Source: Rhizobiaceae bacterium
GTDB taxonomy: Bacteria > Pseudomonadota > Alphaproteobacteria > Rhizobiales > Rhizobiaceae
Direction: 5' to 3'
NCBI GenBank assembly: GCA_013214695.1
Contig: JABSRX010000082.1
Location: forward strand, 1 to 37,581
DNA length: 37,581 nucleotides
The notes below the pieces were generated by a model. It was not told where the DNA came from and did no database searches. It saw only the letters and a program-made list of their open reading frames with translations. The translations under genes were made by a program, and so were the position numbers. Position 1 is the first letter of the stretch, and every line of letters starts with the position of its first letter. Shown one piece after another: positions 7,380 to 15,102 of the stretch.

Positions 7380-9880
7380 TGGCGTTCGACAAACGAGTCA
7401 AGAACCCGCTTTTGACCAGCTTTTTCGAAATCGATGGTCAGTTTGTTGCCGTCGATGCCGACAATCGCACCGTATCCGAATTTCATGTGAAAAACCCGTT
7501 CGCCCATGCCGAAGGTGCTTTCTTCGGCGCCAACAACGGACTTGGCGACCAACTCGCCTTCGATCGTGCGTGGACCACCAGAATAGGTCGACTTATAGCC
7601 CGAACGGGTGCCCCAGTTCTTGGCGGTATCTTCATTGGCATTGGCCTGTGCCCGTCGCCAACCTGGCGAGGTGTAGCCGGAATTACTGAACGGGTCAGAC
7701 GTATCGAAGCGACTGGCGCCATAGGTGCCGCCGGATCCGATCGCCCCATAACCGCCATAGGAGCCTGACGGCTCGACAACTTCGACATTTTCGGGTGGCA
7801 GTTCATCGATGAAACGGCTGGGAATGCTGGCCTGCCATTGGCCATGTATGCGTCTGTTCGACACAAACCAGATATGGCAGTTGCGCCGGGCCCGCGTGAT
7901 GCCAACATAGGCGAGGCGACGTTCCTCTTCGAGGCCGGAACGTCCTCCCTCGTCGAGGCTGCGCTGATGCGGAAACAGGCCTTCTTCCCATCCGGGCAGG
8001 AACACCGTGTCAAACTCAAGGCCTTTGGCACTGTGCAGTGTCATCAGATTGACGGCATCAAGACTTGGGTCGTTTTCGGTGTCCATCACCAAAGAGACAT
8101 GCTCGAGGAAGCCGCGCAAGCTCTCAAACTCTTCCATGGAACGGATCAGTTCCTTGAGGTTGTCGAGACGCCCTGGCGCTTCGGCACTGCGGTCGTTTTG
8201 CCAGAACTCCGTATAGCCTGATTCATCGAGTATCATTTCGGCCAGATCGGTGTGCTTGGTGGTATCGATCAACTCTGCCCAGCGGCCGAAGTTCAGCGCC
8301 AGCGTCTTCAGCGTCATGCGCTGTTTGGGTTTCAACTCTTCGGTGTCGACCAGTTCATGCACAGCCTGCAGCATCGGAATACGTTGGGCCCGAGCATGGT
8401 CGCGAACAATGCGGATGGTGGCGTCGCCCAGACCGCGTTTTGGCGTGTTGACGATGCGCTCGAATGCCAGGTCGTCTGCTGGTTGGCAGGTGACCCGGAA
8501 ATAGGCCATTGCGTCGCGGATCTCCATGCGCTCATAAAAGCGCGGGCCGCCGATCACCCGATAGTTCAGACCCAACGAGACGAACCGGTCTTCAAATTCG
8601 CGCATCTGGAACGACGCGCGCACCAGGATGGCGATTTCGTTGAGGCTGTGTCCCTTGGTCTGCAGGCTTTCAATCTCTTCACCGATGGCGCGGGCTTCTT
8701 CCTCCGAGTCCCATCCGGCGGCGACCTTGACTTTGGCTTCATCCGGGTCGGCAATGTCGGTAAACAGCGTTTTTCCCAACCGGCCTTCATTGTGGGTGAT
8801 CAGATGAGAGGCCGATTTCAGGATATGGGACGTTGAGCGGTAATTGCGCTCCAAACGGATGACCTTGGCCCCTTTGAAATCCCGGTCAAAGCGCAGGATG
8901 TTGTCGACCTCCGCTCCACGCCAGCCGTAGATCGACTGGTCGTCATCACCGACACAGCACAGATTGGTCGGGGCGACATCGCCATTGCCGTTGTCGTCGC
9001 CATTTTGGTGTAGCCCGGCAGCCTTCTCGGCCTCGTACTGGGCGCCACTGGCGATGGCGGTTTTTGCCTGGCGCGGTTGGGCCAGCAGGCGCAGCCAGAG
9101 GTATTGGGCAACGTTTGTATCCTGATACTCGTCGACGAGAATGTATTTGAACCTGTCCTGGAAGTCGCGCAGCACATCTTCGTTTTCCCGGAACAGGCGG
9201 ATGCATTCGGTCAGCAGATCGCCGAAGTCACAGGCGTTGAGGATTTTCAGGCGTTCCTGATAGGCGGCATAGAGTTCGCGTCCACGGCCATTCCCGAAGG
9301 CCCGGGCTTCGCCTTCCGATATTTGATCCGGGCCCAGCGCCTTGTTTTTCCATCCATCGATCAATCCGGCCAGTTGGCGCGCCGGCCAACGCTTGTCGTC
9401 AATGCCTTCCGCCTGAATCAACTGTTTGAGCAGCCTGATCTGGTCATCGGTGTCGAGAATGGTGAAGCCTGACTTCAGGCCGACCAGTTCAGCATGGCGA
9501 CGCAAGATCTTCACGCAGATCGAGTGAAACGTGCCGAGCCAGGGCATGCCCTCAACGGTTTCGCCCACCATATCGGCAATGCGGTTTTTCATTTCCCGGG
9601 CCGCCTTGTTGGTGAAGGTGACGGCGAGGATCTGACTCGGCCAGGCGAGTTGTTGTTGCAGGATGTGAGCGATGCGGGAGGTCAGGACCCGGGTCTTGCC
9701 CGTGCCCGCACCAGCCAGCACCAGAACCGGACCTTCAGTGGTCAGTACGGCCTCTTTTTGCTCTGGGTTGAGCCCTTGCATATAGGCGCGTGCTTCGACG
9801 TTGGGCAAAGCAGCCCGTTTTGCGCCCAAAGCGCGTGCAGCAATGCCCTGTTCAGGGTGATTCGAGGCCCAGTCGTTCAT
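7376..9880 (-). CDS. UvrD/PcrA-type ATP-dependent DNA helicase
   Basis: An 834-residue superfamily 1A 3'-5' DNA helicase for nucleotide excision repair, mismatch repair or replication-fork clearance. Motifs in order: Q motif GLNPEQKEAV, Walker A GAGTGKT (57-63, Lys62), DEYQD at 250-254, GDDDQSIYGWRGA, MTLHSAKGLEFDTVFL, and VGITRARR. The C-terminus carries the PcrA/UvrD Tudor-like fold (VFHMKFGYGAIVGIDGNKLTIDFE). Between DEYQD and GDDDQSIY there is an insertion of about 30 residues with the segment NGDDNGNGD. No convincing ribosome site precedes the ATG at 9880; an internal Met just before GLNPEQK is an alternative start. In this family the name can be uvrD or pcrA, so no symbol is given. Confidence 0.92.
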   Translation of the reverse strand: MNDWASNHPEQGIAARALGAKRAALPNVEARAYMQGLNPEQKEAVLTTEGPVLVLAGAGTGKTRVLTSRIAHILQQQLAWPSQILAVTFTNKAAREMKNRIADMVGETVEGMPWLGTFHSICVKILRRHAELVGLKSGFTILDTDDQIRLLKQLIQAEGIDDKRWPARQLAGLIDGWKNKALGPDQISEGEARAFGNGRGRELYAAYQERLKILNACDFGDLLTECIRLFRENEDVLRDFQDRFKYILVDEYQDTNVAQYLWLRLLAQPRQAKTAIASGAQYEAEKAAGLHQNGDDNGNGDVAPTNLCCVGDDDQSIYGWRGAEVDNILRFDRDFKGAKVIRLERNYRSTSHILKSASHLITHNEGRLGKTLFTDIADPDEAKVKVAAGWDSEEEARAIGEEIESLQTKGHSLNEIAILVRASFQMREFEDRFVSLGLNYRVIGGPRFYERMEIRDAMAYFRVTCQPADDLAFERIVNTPKRGLGDATIRIVRDHARAQRIPMLQAVHELVDTEELKPKQRMTLKTLALNFGRWAELIDTTKHTDLAEMILDESGYTEFWQNDRSAEAPGRLDNLKELIRSMEEFESLRGFLEHVSLVMDTENDPSLDAVNLMTLHSAKGLEFDTVFLPGWEEGLFPHQRSLDEGGRSGLEEERRLAYVGITRARRNCHIWFVSNRRIHGQWQASIPSRFIDELPPENVEVVEPSGSYGGYGAIGSGGTYGASRFDTSDPFSNSGYTSPGWRRAQANANEDTAKNWGTRSGYKSTYSGGPRTIEGELVAKSVVGAEESTFGMGERVFHMKFGYGAIVGIDGNKLTIDFEKAGQKRVLDSFVERH

Positions 9881-9984
9881 GTTATGGTCTTATTCTGTTT
9901 TTCATCTGCTGGGTAGTCATCGGCCATTTATCTCACCAGATTGCGGGGATCTCGGTCTTGCGGTGTTCTCTGAACAAAAGCCTC

Positions 9985-10011
9985 TTCAAGCTTTCTCAGA
10001 AAGTCCTTGAA
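9985..10011 (+). other. Stem-loop upstream of the MFS gene
   Basis: TTCAAGCTTTC (9985-9995) pairs with GAAAG (9999-10003) and CTTGAA (10006-10011), leaving a 3-nt loop and a 2-nt bulge. It lies in the spacer between the divergent uvrD and MFS genes and could be part of the MFS leader. The rest of this spacer shows no convincing promoter. Confidence 0.35.
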
Positions 10012-10066
10012 CAAGCGCCATCATCGGCAGATTGTGGATGCGTCCATTGCTTTGATCTGGTGCTTC

Positions 10067-11341
10067 TTGTCCACTCAATCAACTCCTGTTTCAACCAGTT
10101 GGCGTGGCTGGTTCATTTGGTCGCTGGCGGCAATGGCATTCGGCTATGCCTTCTTCCAAAGGGTTGCTCCGGGCGTCATGGTTTCGGACCTGATGCGCGA
10201 CTTTGCCATCGGTGGCGGCATGCTGGGTGTGCTCTCGGCGCTCTATTTTTACCCCTATTTTTTGCTGCAAATTCCACTCGGAGCGCTGCTTGACCGGCTG
10301 GGCGCGCGTCTATTGCTGTCAACCGCACTGCTCCTGGCGGGGCTTGGCTCGTTTCTGTTCGGCATCGCAGAAACCCTGCCGGTTGCCTATACCGGACGCA
10401 TATTGATCGGCATCGGTTCGGCTGTCGGTTTTCTTGGCTCGATTAGCCTGGCAGCACGTTGGTTTCCACCAAACCGTTTCGCCTTTTTGACCGGTCTTGC
10501 CATGTTCCTGGCCATGATGAGCGGCATGTTGGGGCAGGGGCCATTGGCGGTCTTCGTCGAGGCCTTTGGCTGGCGTGCCAGCCAGTGGAGCCTTGGGTTC
10601 TTTGGCCTGGGCCTCGCGGCGCTGATCTTCTTGTTCGTGCGCAATGCGCCGCCGGGCGCCGCAAACCAACTGAAAGAAAAGGGTGAGCAGGTTCAACCCT
10701 GGTCGGATGTCTGGCGGGGCTTGAAGCGCGCAGCGAGCCTGTGGAACTCGTGGAAAATTGCCTTTGTTGCCGGGTCCATGTCGGGGCCCATGCTGGTGCT
10801 CGGCGGTTTGTGGGGCGTTCCTTATTTTATGGAAGCGTACGGGTTGGAACGGCCCGATGCGGCCTATCTCGTTTCGCTGCTGCTGTTCGGCTGGGCGGTG
10901 GGGGCACCGACAAGTGGTTGGCTCTCCGACCGGCTTCAGCGGCGCAAGTTGCTGATTGTTGCCGGCGCAGCTGCCATGACGGCCTCCCTGGGCATCATCG
11001 CCTTTTTGCCGGTACCACCGCTGGCGGTTTCAACTGTGCTTTTTGTGATTGTCGGTTTTGCCGGCGCATCGATGGTTCCATGCTTTGCCCTGGTGCGCGA
11101 AACATCCGACCCGGATATTGGCGGCTCTGTGTCGGGCATCGTCAATGGCATGACCGTTGCCTCAGGGGCGTTGCTGCAACCTTTGGTTGGCTTTGTGTTG
11201 GACCTGGTCTGGGATGGTGCGATGGAAAACGGGTCGCGGCTCTATCAGCCCGCCGACTTCCAAACGGCTTTCACCATTTTGTTCCTGACTGGATTGCTGG
11301 GGCTTTTGTTGAGTTTGACGCTGAAGGAAAGAGCTCGCTAG
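10067..11341 (+). CDS. MFS transporter
   Basis: A 424-residue integral inner-membrane protein of the major facilitator superfamily, with about 12 hydrophobic segments split by a hydrophilic loop (residues ~205-230). The family loop after TM2, LLDRLGARLLLS, is visible, as is its second-half counterpart GWLSDRLQRRKLL. The N-terminal FGYAFFQRVAPGVMV recurs in a bacterial MFS clade of uncertain substrate, so I do not name one. The start is unclear. TTG 10067 gives MSTQSTPVSTSWRGW and a sensible cytoplasmic tail; TTG 10007 would add 20 residues but lies inside a hairpin. Neither has a good ribosome site. It is convergent with the CLC gene, with a 10-nt gap. Confidence 0.85.
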   Translation: MSTQSTPVSTSWRGWFIWSLAAMAFGYAFFQRVAPGVMVSDLMRDFAIGGGMLGVLSALYFYPYFLLQIPLGALLDRLGARLLLSTALLLAGLGSFLFGIAETLPVAYTGRILIGIGSAVGFLGSISLAARWFPPNRFAFLTGLAMFLAMMSGMLGQGPLAVFVEAFGWRASQWSLGFFGLGLAALIFLFVRNAPPGAANQLKEKGEQVQPWSDVWRGLKRAASLWNSWKIAFVAGSMSGPMLVLGGLWGVPYFMEAYGLERPDAAYLVSLLLFGWAVGAPTSGWLSDRLQRRKLLIVAGAAAMTASLGIIAFLPVPPLAVSTVLFVIVGFAGASMVPCFALVRETSDPDIGGSVSGIVNGMTVASGALLQPLVGFVLDLVWDGAMENGSRLYQPADFQTAFTILFLTGLLGLLLSLTLKERAR

Positions 11342-11357
11342 GCGCCACTGCCTAGCG
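11336..11357. terminator. Hairpin spanning both stop codons of convergent genes
   Basis: CGCTAGGC (11336-11343) and GCCTAGCG (11350-11357) form a perfect 8-bp stem with loop GCCACT. The MFS stop (11339-11341) is in one arm and the CLC stop (11354-11352 on the minus strand) in the other. It could act in both directions, although no T-run follows on either strand. Confidence 0.45.
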
Positions 11358-12983
11358 GTGTTCCTCAACGCTCATGTCCACAAGAGCATTGTTGTAGGTG
11401 CGCAGCGCCGCCAATTGGGTCGCCCAACCAATGATCTTTGCCTCGTCTCGGGCATCTATCACCGGCAAGCGGGATGATCCCAACTCGTCGAATTGGCGCA
11501 TGGCGACCTCCAAACTGGTGTCGGTGCGTAAGGGGTTGGGGTGCTTGTCCGTGTCCAGCGCATTGTCTTCGTCTCCCACCAGCGGTTCCATGAAATCGGC
11601 CACCCTGGTGTTACGCACCATCAATCTATGGGGGCCGTCCTGCACCCTCAGGCCCCTTGTTTCCAACTGCCATTGGAAGAAAGAACGGCCATGGATTGCC
11701 TGGTTGACCCCCACGGCAATCGAGACCGTCAACAACAGGGCCAGCGACAGGGCGTAACCACCGGTTAGCTCAAACACCATCACGACCGTGGAAATCGGCG
11801 CGCCGATGACAGCTGCCGCGACGGCACCCATCCCCAGAATGGCATAGAGGCCTTCAGAAGACGCCAGTTCAGGGAAAACGCGGGATGCGATCAGGCCAAA
11901 GGCGGCACCGGTCATCGCACCAATGTAGAGGGAAGGGGAGAACACACCGCCACCAAAGCGCGAGGCCAGCGTGATCGACGTGGCGGCCGTTTTGGCGGCA
12001 ATCAGGATGAGCAACATCATAAGCGGGATTTGATTTTTCAACGCCATATCGGTGGCCTGATAGCCAACGCCGAGAATCTCCGGCAAAAATACCCCAATGC
12101 AGCCAATCATCAGGCCGCCAACTGCCGGCCGTATCCACAACGGCATGACGATGGATCGTGCAACATAGTCGGTGGCGATCAAACTGAACTGAAAGATTAC
12201 CGCGATGAGCCCGCATGTAACGCCCAGAAGGGCGAAGGCCGGAACCTCAAGATAGGAAGTGATCTGATAGGCGGGGATGGAAAAAGCGGCCGCATCCCCA
12301 AACCAAATGCGGGTGGCAATGGTGCCCATCACGGAGGAGATGACGATCGGGATGAAGGCGCGTTTGGCGTAATGGCCGAGTACCACCTCATGGGCAAACA
12401 AAACGCCGGCAATTGGCGCGTTGAAGGACGCGGATACCGCGCTGGCCACACCGCAGGCCAGCAATGTGCGCCGGCCCCAGTCCGGGAGTCGAAACTTAGC
12501 TGCAACCGATGTTGCAAGCGTGGCGCCGAGATGAACCATCGGCCCTTCACGTCCGGAGCTGGCGCCAAAGCCCAGCGACAAAGCGCTGACTACCGCCGAG
12601 GTCAGTCCCGGTTTCAGTTCAATGTCTCGGCCGCCATAAGCCTTAGCCTCGATGACGTCTGCCACACCGTAGGAACGCCGGGCGGGCATGAACCGGGTGA
12701 GAATCCAACCGACGATCAATCCGCCGACAACGGGGGCCATCAACACCCAAATCCAATGAATTTCCTTTGCCGAAGTGGTGACCGTTTCCTCAGCCACACC
12801 CAGCCATAGAAACTGGGTGTTCAGGATCAACAGGCGAAACAGGATGGCCGCGATTGACACGCAGAGGCCGATGATCACCGAGATCAGCCACAATTGTGGC
12901 TCTCGCGACGACAGGAAAGTTTGCAAATTGGGAGTGATCCATCCGCGCAGAATAGACGGCAGTCGACGGATTATCTCTGGCAT
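11352..12983 (-). CDS. CLC chloride channel/transporter with CBS region
   Basis: A 543-residue CLC-family anion protein of the inner membrane. The membrane domain (to about residue 440) has the gating motif GREGP at 144-148 with Glu146 and the selectivity motif GGGVFSP at 344-350. The C-terminus (VADFMEPLV...LRTDTSLEVAMRQFDELGSSRLPVID) is a CBS-type regulatory region. Compared with the E. coli antiporter, the GSGIP motif is replaced by SYGVA. The internal proton glutamate (E203) corresponds to Val200 in AHEVVL, and the helix R tyrosine appears to be Phe. These changes resemble channel-type or uncoupled members. It lies 36 nt downstream of the thioesterase gene on the same strand. Confidence 0.9.
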   Translation of the reverse strand: MPEIIRRLPSILRGWITPNLQTFLSSREPQLWLISVIIGLCVSIAAILFRLLILNTQFLWLGVAEETVTTSAKEIHWIWVLMAPVVGGLIVGWILTRFMPARRSYGVADVIEAKAYGGRDIELKPGLTSAVVSALSLGFGASSGREGPMVHLGATLATSVAAKFRLPDWGRRTLLACGVASAVSASFNAPIAGVLFAHEVVLGHYAKRAFIPIVISSVMGTIATRIWFGDAAAFSIPAYQITSYLEVPAFALLGVTCGLIAVIFQFSLIATDYVARSIVMPLWIRPAVGGLMIGCIGVFLPEILGVGYQATDMALKNQIPLMMLLILIAAKTAATSITLASRFGGGVFSPSLYIGAMTGAAFGLIASRVFPELASSEGLYAILGMGAVAAAVIGAPISTVVMVFELTGGYALSLALLLTVSIAVGVNQAIHGRSFFQWQLETRGLRVQDGPHRLMVRNTRVADFMEPLVGDEDNALDTDKHPNPLRTDTSLEVAMRQFDELGSSRLPVIDARDEAKIIGWATQLAALRTYNNALVDMSVEEHR

Positions 12984-13019
12984 TGCACCGATCCCGCTTC
13001 ACGCTTCCCTTTGGCGAGC

Positions 13020-13508
13020 TTACACCGCTTTGCGTTTTATTTCGATGCGTCGGCCAATGTTCTGTGAACGTGGTAAATCACTTTGGCTTGAAGCCAGTGC
13101 CTCAATTTTCTCCATGATGTCGGCCGGGAAGGGAGCCACTTTGGGTCCACTCATATCCACATGCAGCGACATTGTTTCAGAAGTGGCGGACAGCCAACCG
13201 TCCTCGTGATGCAACTCGGCATAACAGTGAATGCGCTTTTCATCGTAATCGACGATCTGCATCGAAACGCGAACCTTGTCGCCCAGATGCAGTTCTTGGA
13301 CGTAGCGGACGTGAGCTTCGGCGGTATAGAAGCTCAAATTGCGTTCCTTGATATAGTGCGGCCCCAGGCCCATTTCCTCGAAGAACACATCGCAGCCTCG
13401 GTCGAACAGGACATTGTAATAGGCCATATTGAGATGACCATTATAGTCGATCCAGTCCTTCTCGATTTCCATCAAAGGGGAAACATGGGGTGCCGGTTCC
13501 TGGGGCAT
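13020..13508 (-). CDS. Hotdog-fold thioesterase family protein
   Basis: A 162-residue protein of the 4-hydroxybenzoyl-CoA thioesterase-like hotdog family. The opening WIDYNGHLNMAYYNVLFDRGCD has the family's D-x-x-GH-x-N pattern, and it is followed by YVQELHLGDKVRVSMQIVDYDEKRIHCYAELHHEDG. It probably hydrolyses an acyl-CoA in the cytoplasm; the substrate cannot be read from sequence. The start at 13508 has GGAGAAGG about 6 nt upstream, and the frame upstream lacks family similarity. It is divergent from the FAD oxidase gene (105 nt between starts), so the two may share a control region. The CLC gene follows on the same strand. Confidence 0.8.
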   Translation of the reverse strand: MPQEPAPHVSPLMEIEKDWIDYNGHLNMAYYNVLFDRGCDVFFEEMGLGPHYIKERNLSFYTAEAHVRYVQELHLGDKVRVSMQIVDYDEKRIHCYAELHHEDGWLSATSETMSLHVDMSGPKVAPFPADIMEKIEALASSQSDLPRSQNIGRRIEIKRKAV

Positions 13509-13613
13509 TTTGCCTTCTCCAAACTGTAGACCGAAAATAGCTTTCTGATAGTCTGGTATTGGCAGTTGGTGTGTGAGACAAGGGCACGCGACAGAAAAGA
13601 TTGGGAGCAAGTC

Positions 13614-15026
13614 ATGGCGCTGTCTGATTTGGAGGCATCACAACGCAATGATGGGGGGATTGCCACTGCAGTCGGTATCCTCAAACAGCGCTTTGGTGAT
13701 CAGTTGCAGACCAACCAGAGTCTGCTGGAACAGCATTCTCATACAATGACTTACATCCCGTCGCAGTTACCCGACGCGGTGATTTTTCCAAACTCAACCG
13801 AAGAGGTGCAGGAGATTGTTCGCACCTGCGCCGAATACAAGGTTCCGATCATTCCCTTCGGCACCGGCACGTCGTTGGAAGGCAATGTCAATGCGCCTGC
13901 TGGGGGAATCAGCATTGACATGATGCGCATGAACCAGGTGCTGAAGGTGAATGCCGAGGATCTCGACGTTGTTCTTCAGCCCGGGGTGACGCGCAGCGAA
14001 CTGAACGTTCACCTGCGCGATCAAGGCCTGTTTTTCCCGATCGATCCGGGCGCGGACGCCAGCCTTGGTGGCATGGCGGCGACGCGCGCTTCCGGAACCA
14101 ACGCCGTGCGCTATGGCACGATGCGCGACAATGTCATCAACCTGACCGTCGTGATGCCCGACGGCAGTGTCGTCAAAACCGGCGGCCGGGCGCGCAAGTC
14201 TTCTGCCGGATATGATCTGACACGCTTGATGGTCGGTTCGGAGGGCACTTTGGGCGTGATCACCGAAATGACCCTGCGCCTGCATGGGATCCCTGAAAAC
14301 ATTTCTGCCGGCGTCTGTCAGTTCCCAACTGTCGAGGACGCCTGCAACACCACGATTTTGGCCATGCAGAGCGGTTTGCCGATGGCCCGTATCGAGTTGC
14401 TGGACAGCCTGATGACGCAGATCATCAACGACTATGCCGGCCTGGATTACGCGCCCCAACCGACCCTGTTCCTGGAGTTTCATGGCACCGATGCTGGAGT
14501 CGCGGAGCAATTGGAACTGTTTCGGGATATTGCCGGCGAGTTCGGCGGCTCCGACATTCAATGGGTGAGCACGGTCGAGGATCGCAACAAGTTGTGGCAG
14601 GCCCGGCATGATGCCTATCACGGCATGTTGGCCCATCGTCCGGGCTGTCAGGGTATTGCAACGGATGCCTGTGTGCCAATCTCGCGCCTGGCAGAGTGCA
14701 TTTCTGAAACCATTGCCGACGTTGAAGAGCTGGATCTGATCTGCCCGATCATCGGTCATGTGGGCGACGGTAACTTTCATTCGACCCCGCTGATCATGAT
14801 GGATGATCCCGATGAAGTGGCGCGGGCGGAGGAAATGATCGAACGCCTGAACATGCGCACCATCGCCATGGAGGGTACCTGCACCGGCGAGCACGGTATC
14901 GGGCAGGGCAAGCGCCGCTTCCTGCAATTGGAACATGGAACGGGTGTCGATGTGATGGCCGCCATAAAAAGGTCAATAGATCCGGACAACATCATGAACC
15001 CGGGAAAGGTCGTGCGGCTTGACTGA
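13614..15026 (+). CDS. FAD-linked oxidase, D-lactate/glycolate dehydrogenase type
   Basis: A 470-residue flavoprotein of the GlcD/LDHD (vanillyl-alcohol oxidase) family that would oxidise a 2-hydroxy acid such as D-lactate or glycolate. The N-terminal FAD-binding domain shows PFGTGTSLEGNV and GADASLGGMAATRASGTNAVRYGTMRDNV. The C-terminal FAD-oxidase domain has HVGDGNFHS, a likely metal/substrate site, and GTCTGEHGIGQGKRRFL. No separate iron-sulfur subunit gene lies beside it, which favours the single-subunit LDHD-like form. ATG 13614 is chosen for GGGAG 6 nt upstream. AsmA follows 76 nt downstream. Confidence 0.88.
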   Translation: MALSDLEASQRNDGGIATAVGILKQRFGDQLQTNQSLLEQHSHTMTYIPSQLPDAVIFPNSTEEVQEIVRTCAEYKVPIIPFGTGTSLEGNVNAPAGGISIDMMRMNQVLKVNAEDLDVVLQPGVTRSELNVHLRDQGLFFPIDPGADASLGGMAATRASGTNAVRYGTMRDNVINLTVVMPDGSVVKTGGRARKSSAGYDLTRLMVGSEGTLGVITEMTLRLHGIPENISAGVCQFPTVEDACNTTILAMQSGLPMARIELLDSLMTQIINDYAGLDYAPQPTLFLEFHGTDAGVAEQLELFRDIAGEFGGSDIQWVSTVEDRNKLWQARHDAYHGMLAHRPGCQGIATDACVPISRLAECISETIADVEELDLICPIIGHVGDGNFHSTPLIMMDDPDEVARAEEMIERLNMRTIAMEGTCTGEHGIGQGKRRFLQLEHGTGVDVMAAIKRSIDPDNIMNPGKVVRLD

Positions 15027-15102
15027 AGCTGCAGACGGGAACCGGAGACAGAATGACTGTGACAAGCCGCATTTGTATTTCGAAATCTGGGACTGACGGT
15101 TC

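Noticed and set aside
12030-12809. 259-codon frame antisense to the CLC gene
   Set aside because: The translation is polar and shows no family features, while the opposite strand encodes a clear CLC protein.
13794-14936. 380-codon frame antisense to the FAD oxidase
   Set aside because: It is rich in His/Gln/Arg as expected from antisense of a G/C-rich gene, and the sense strand has intact FAD-oxidase motifs.
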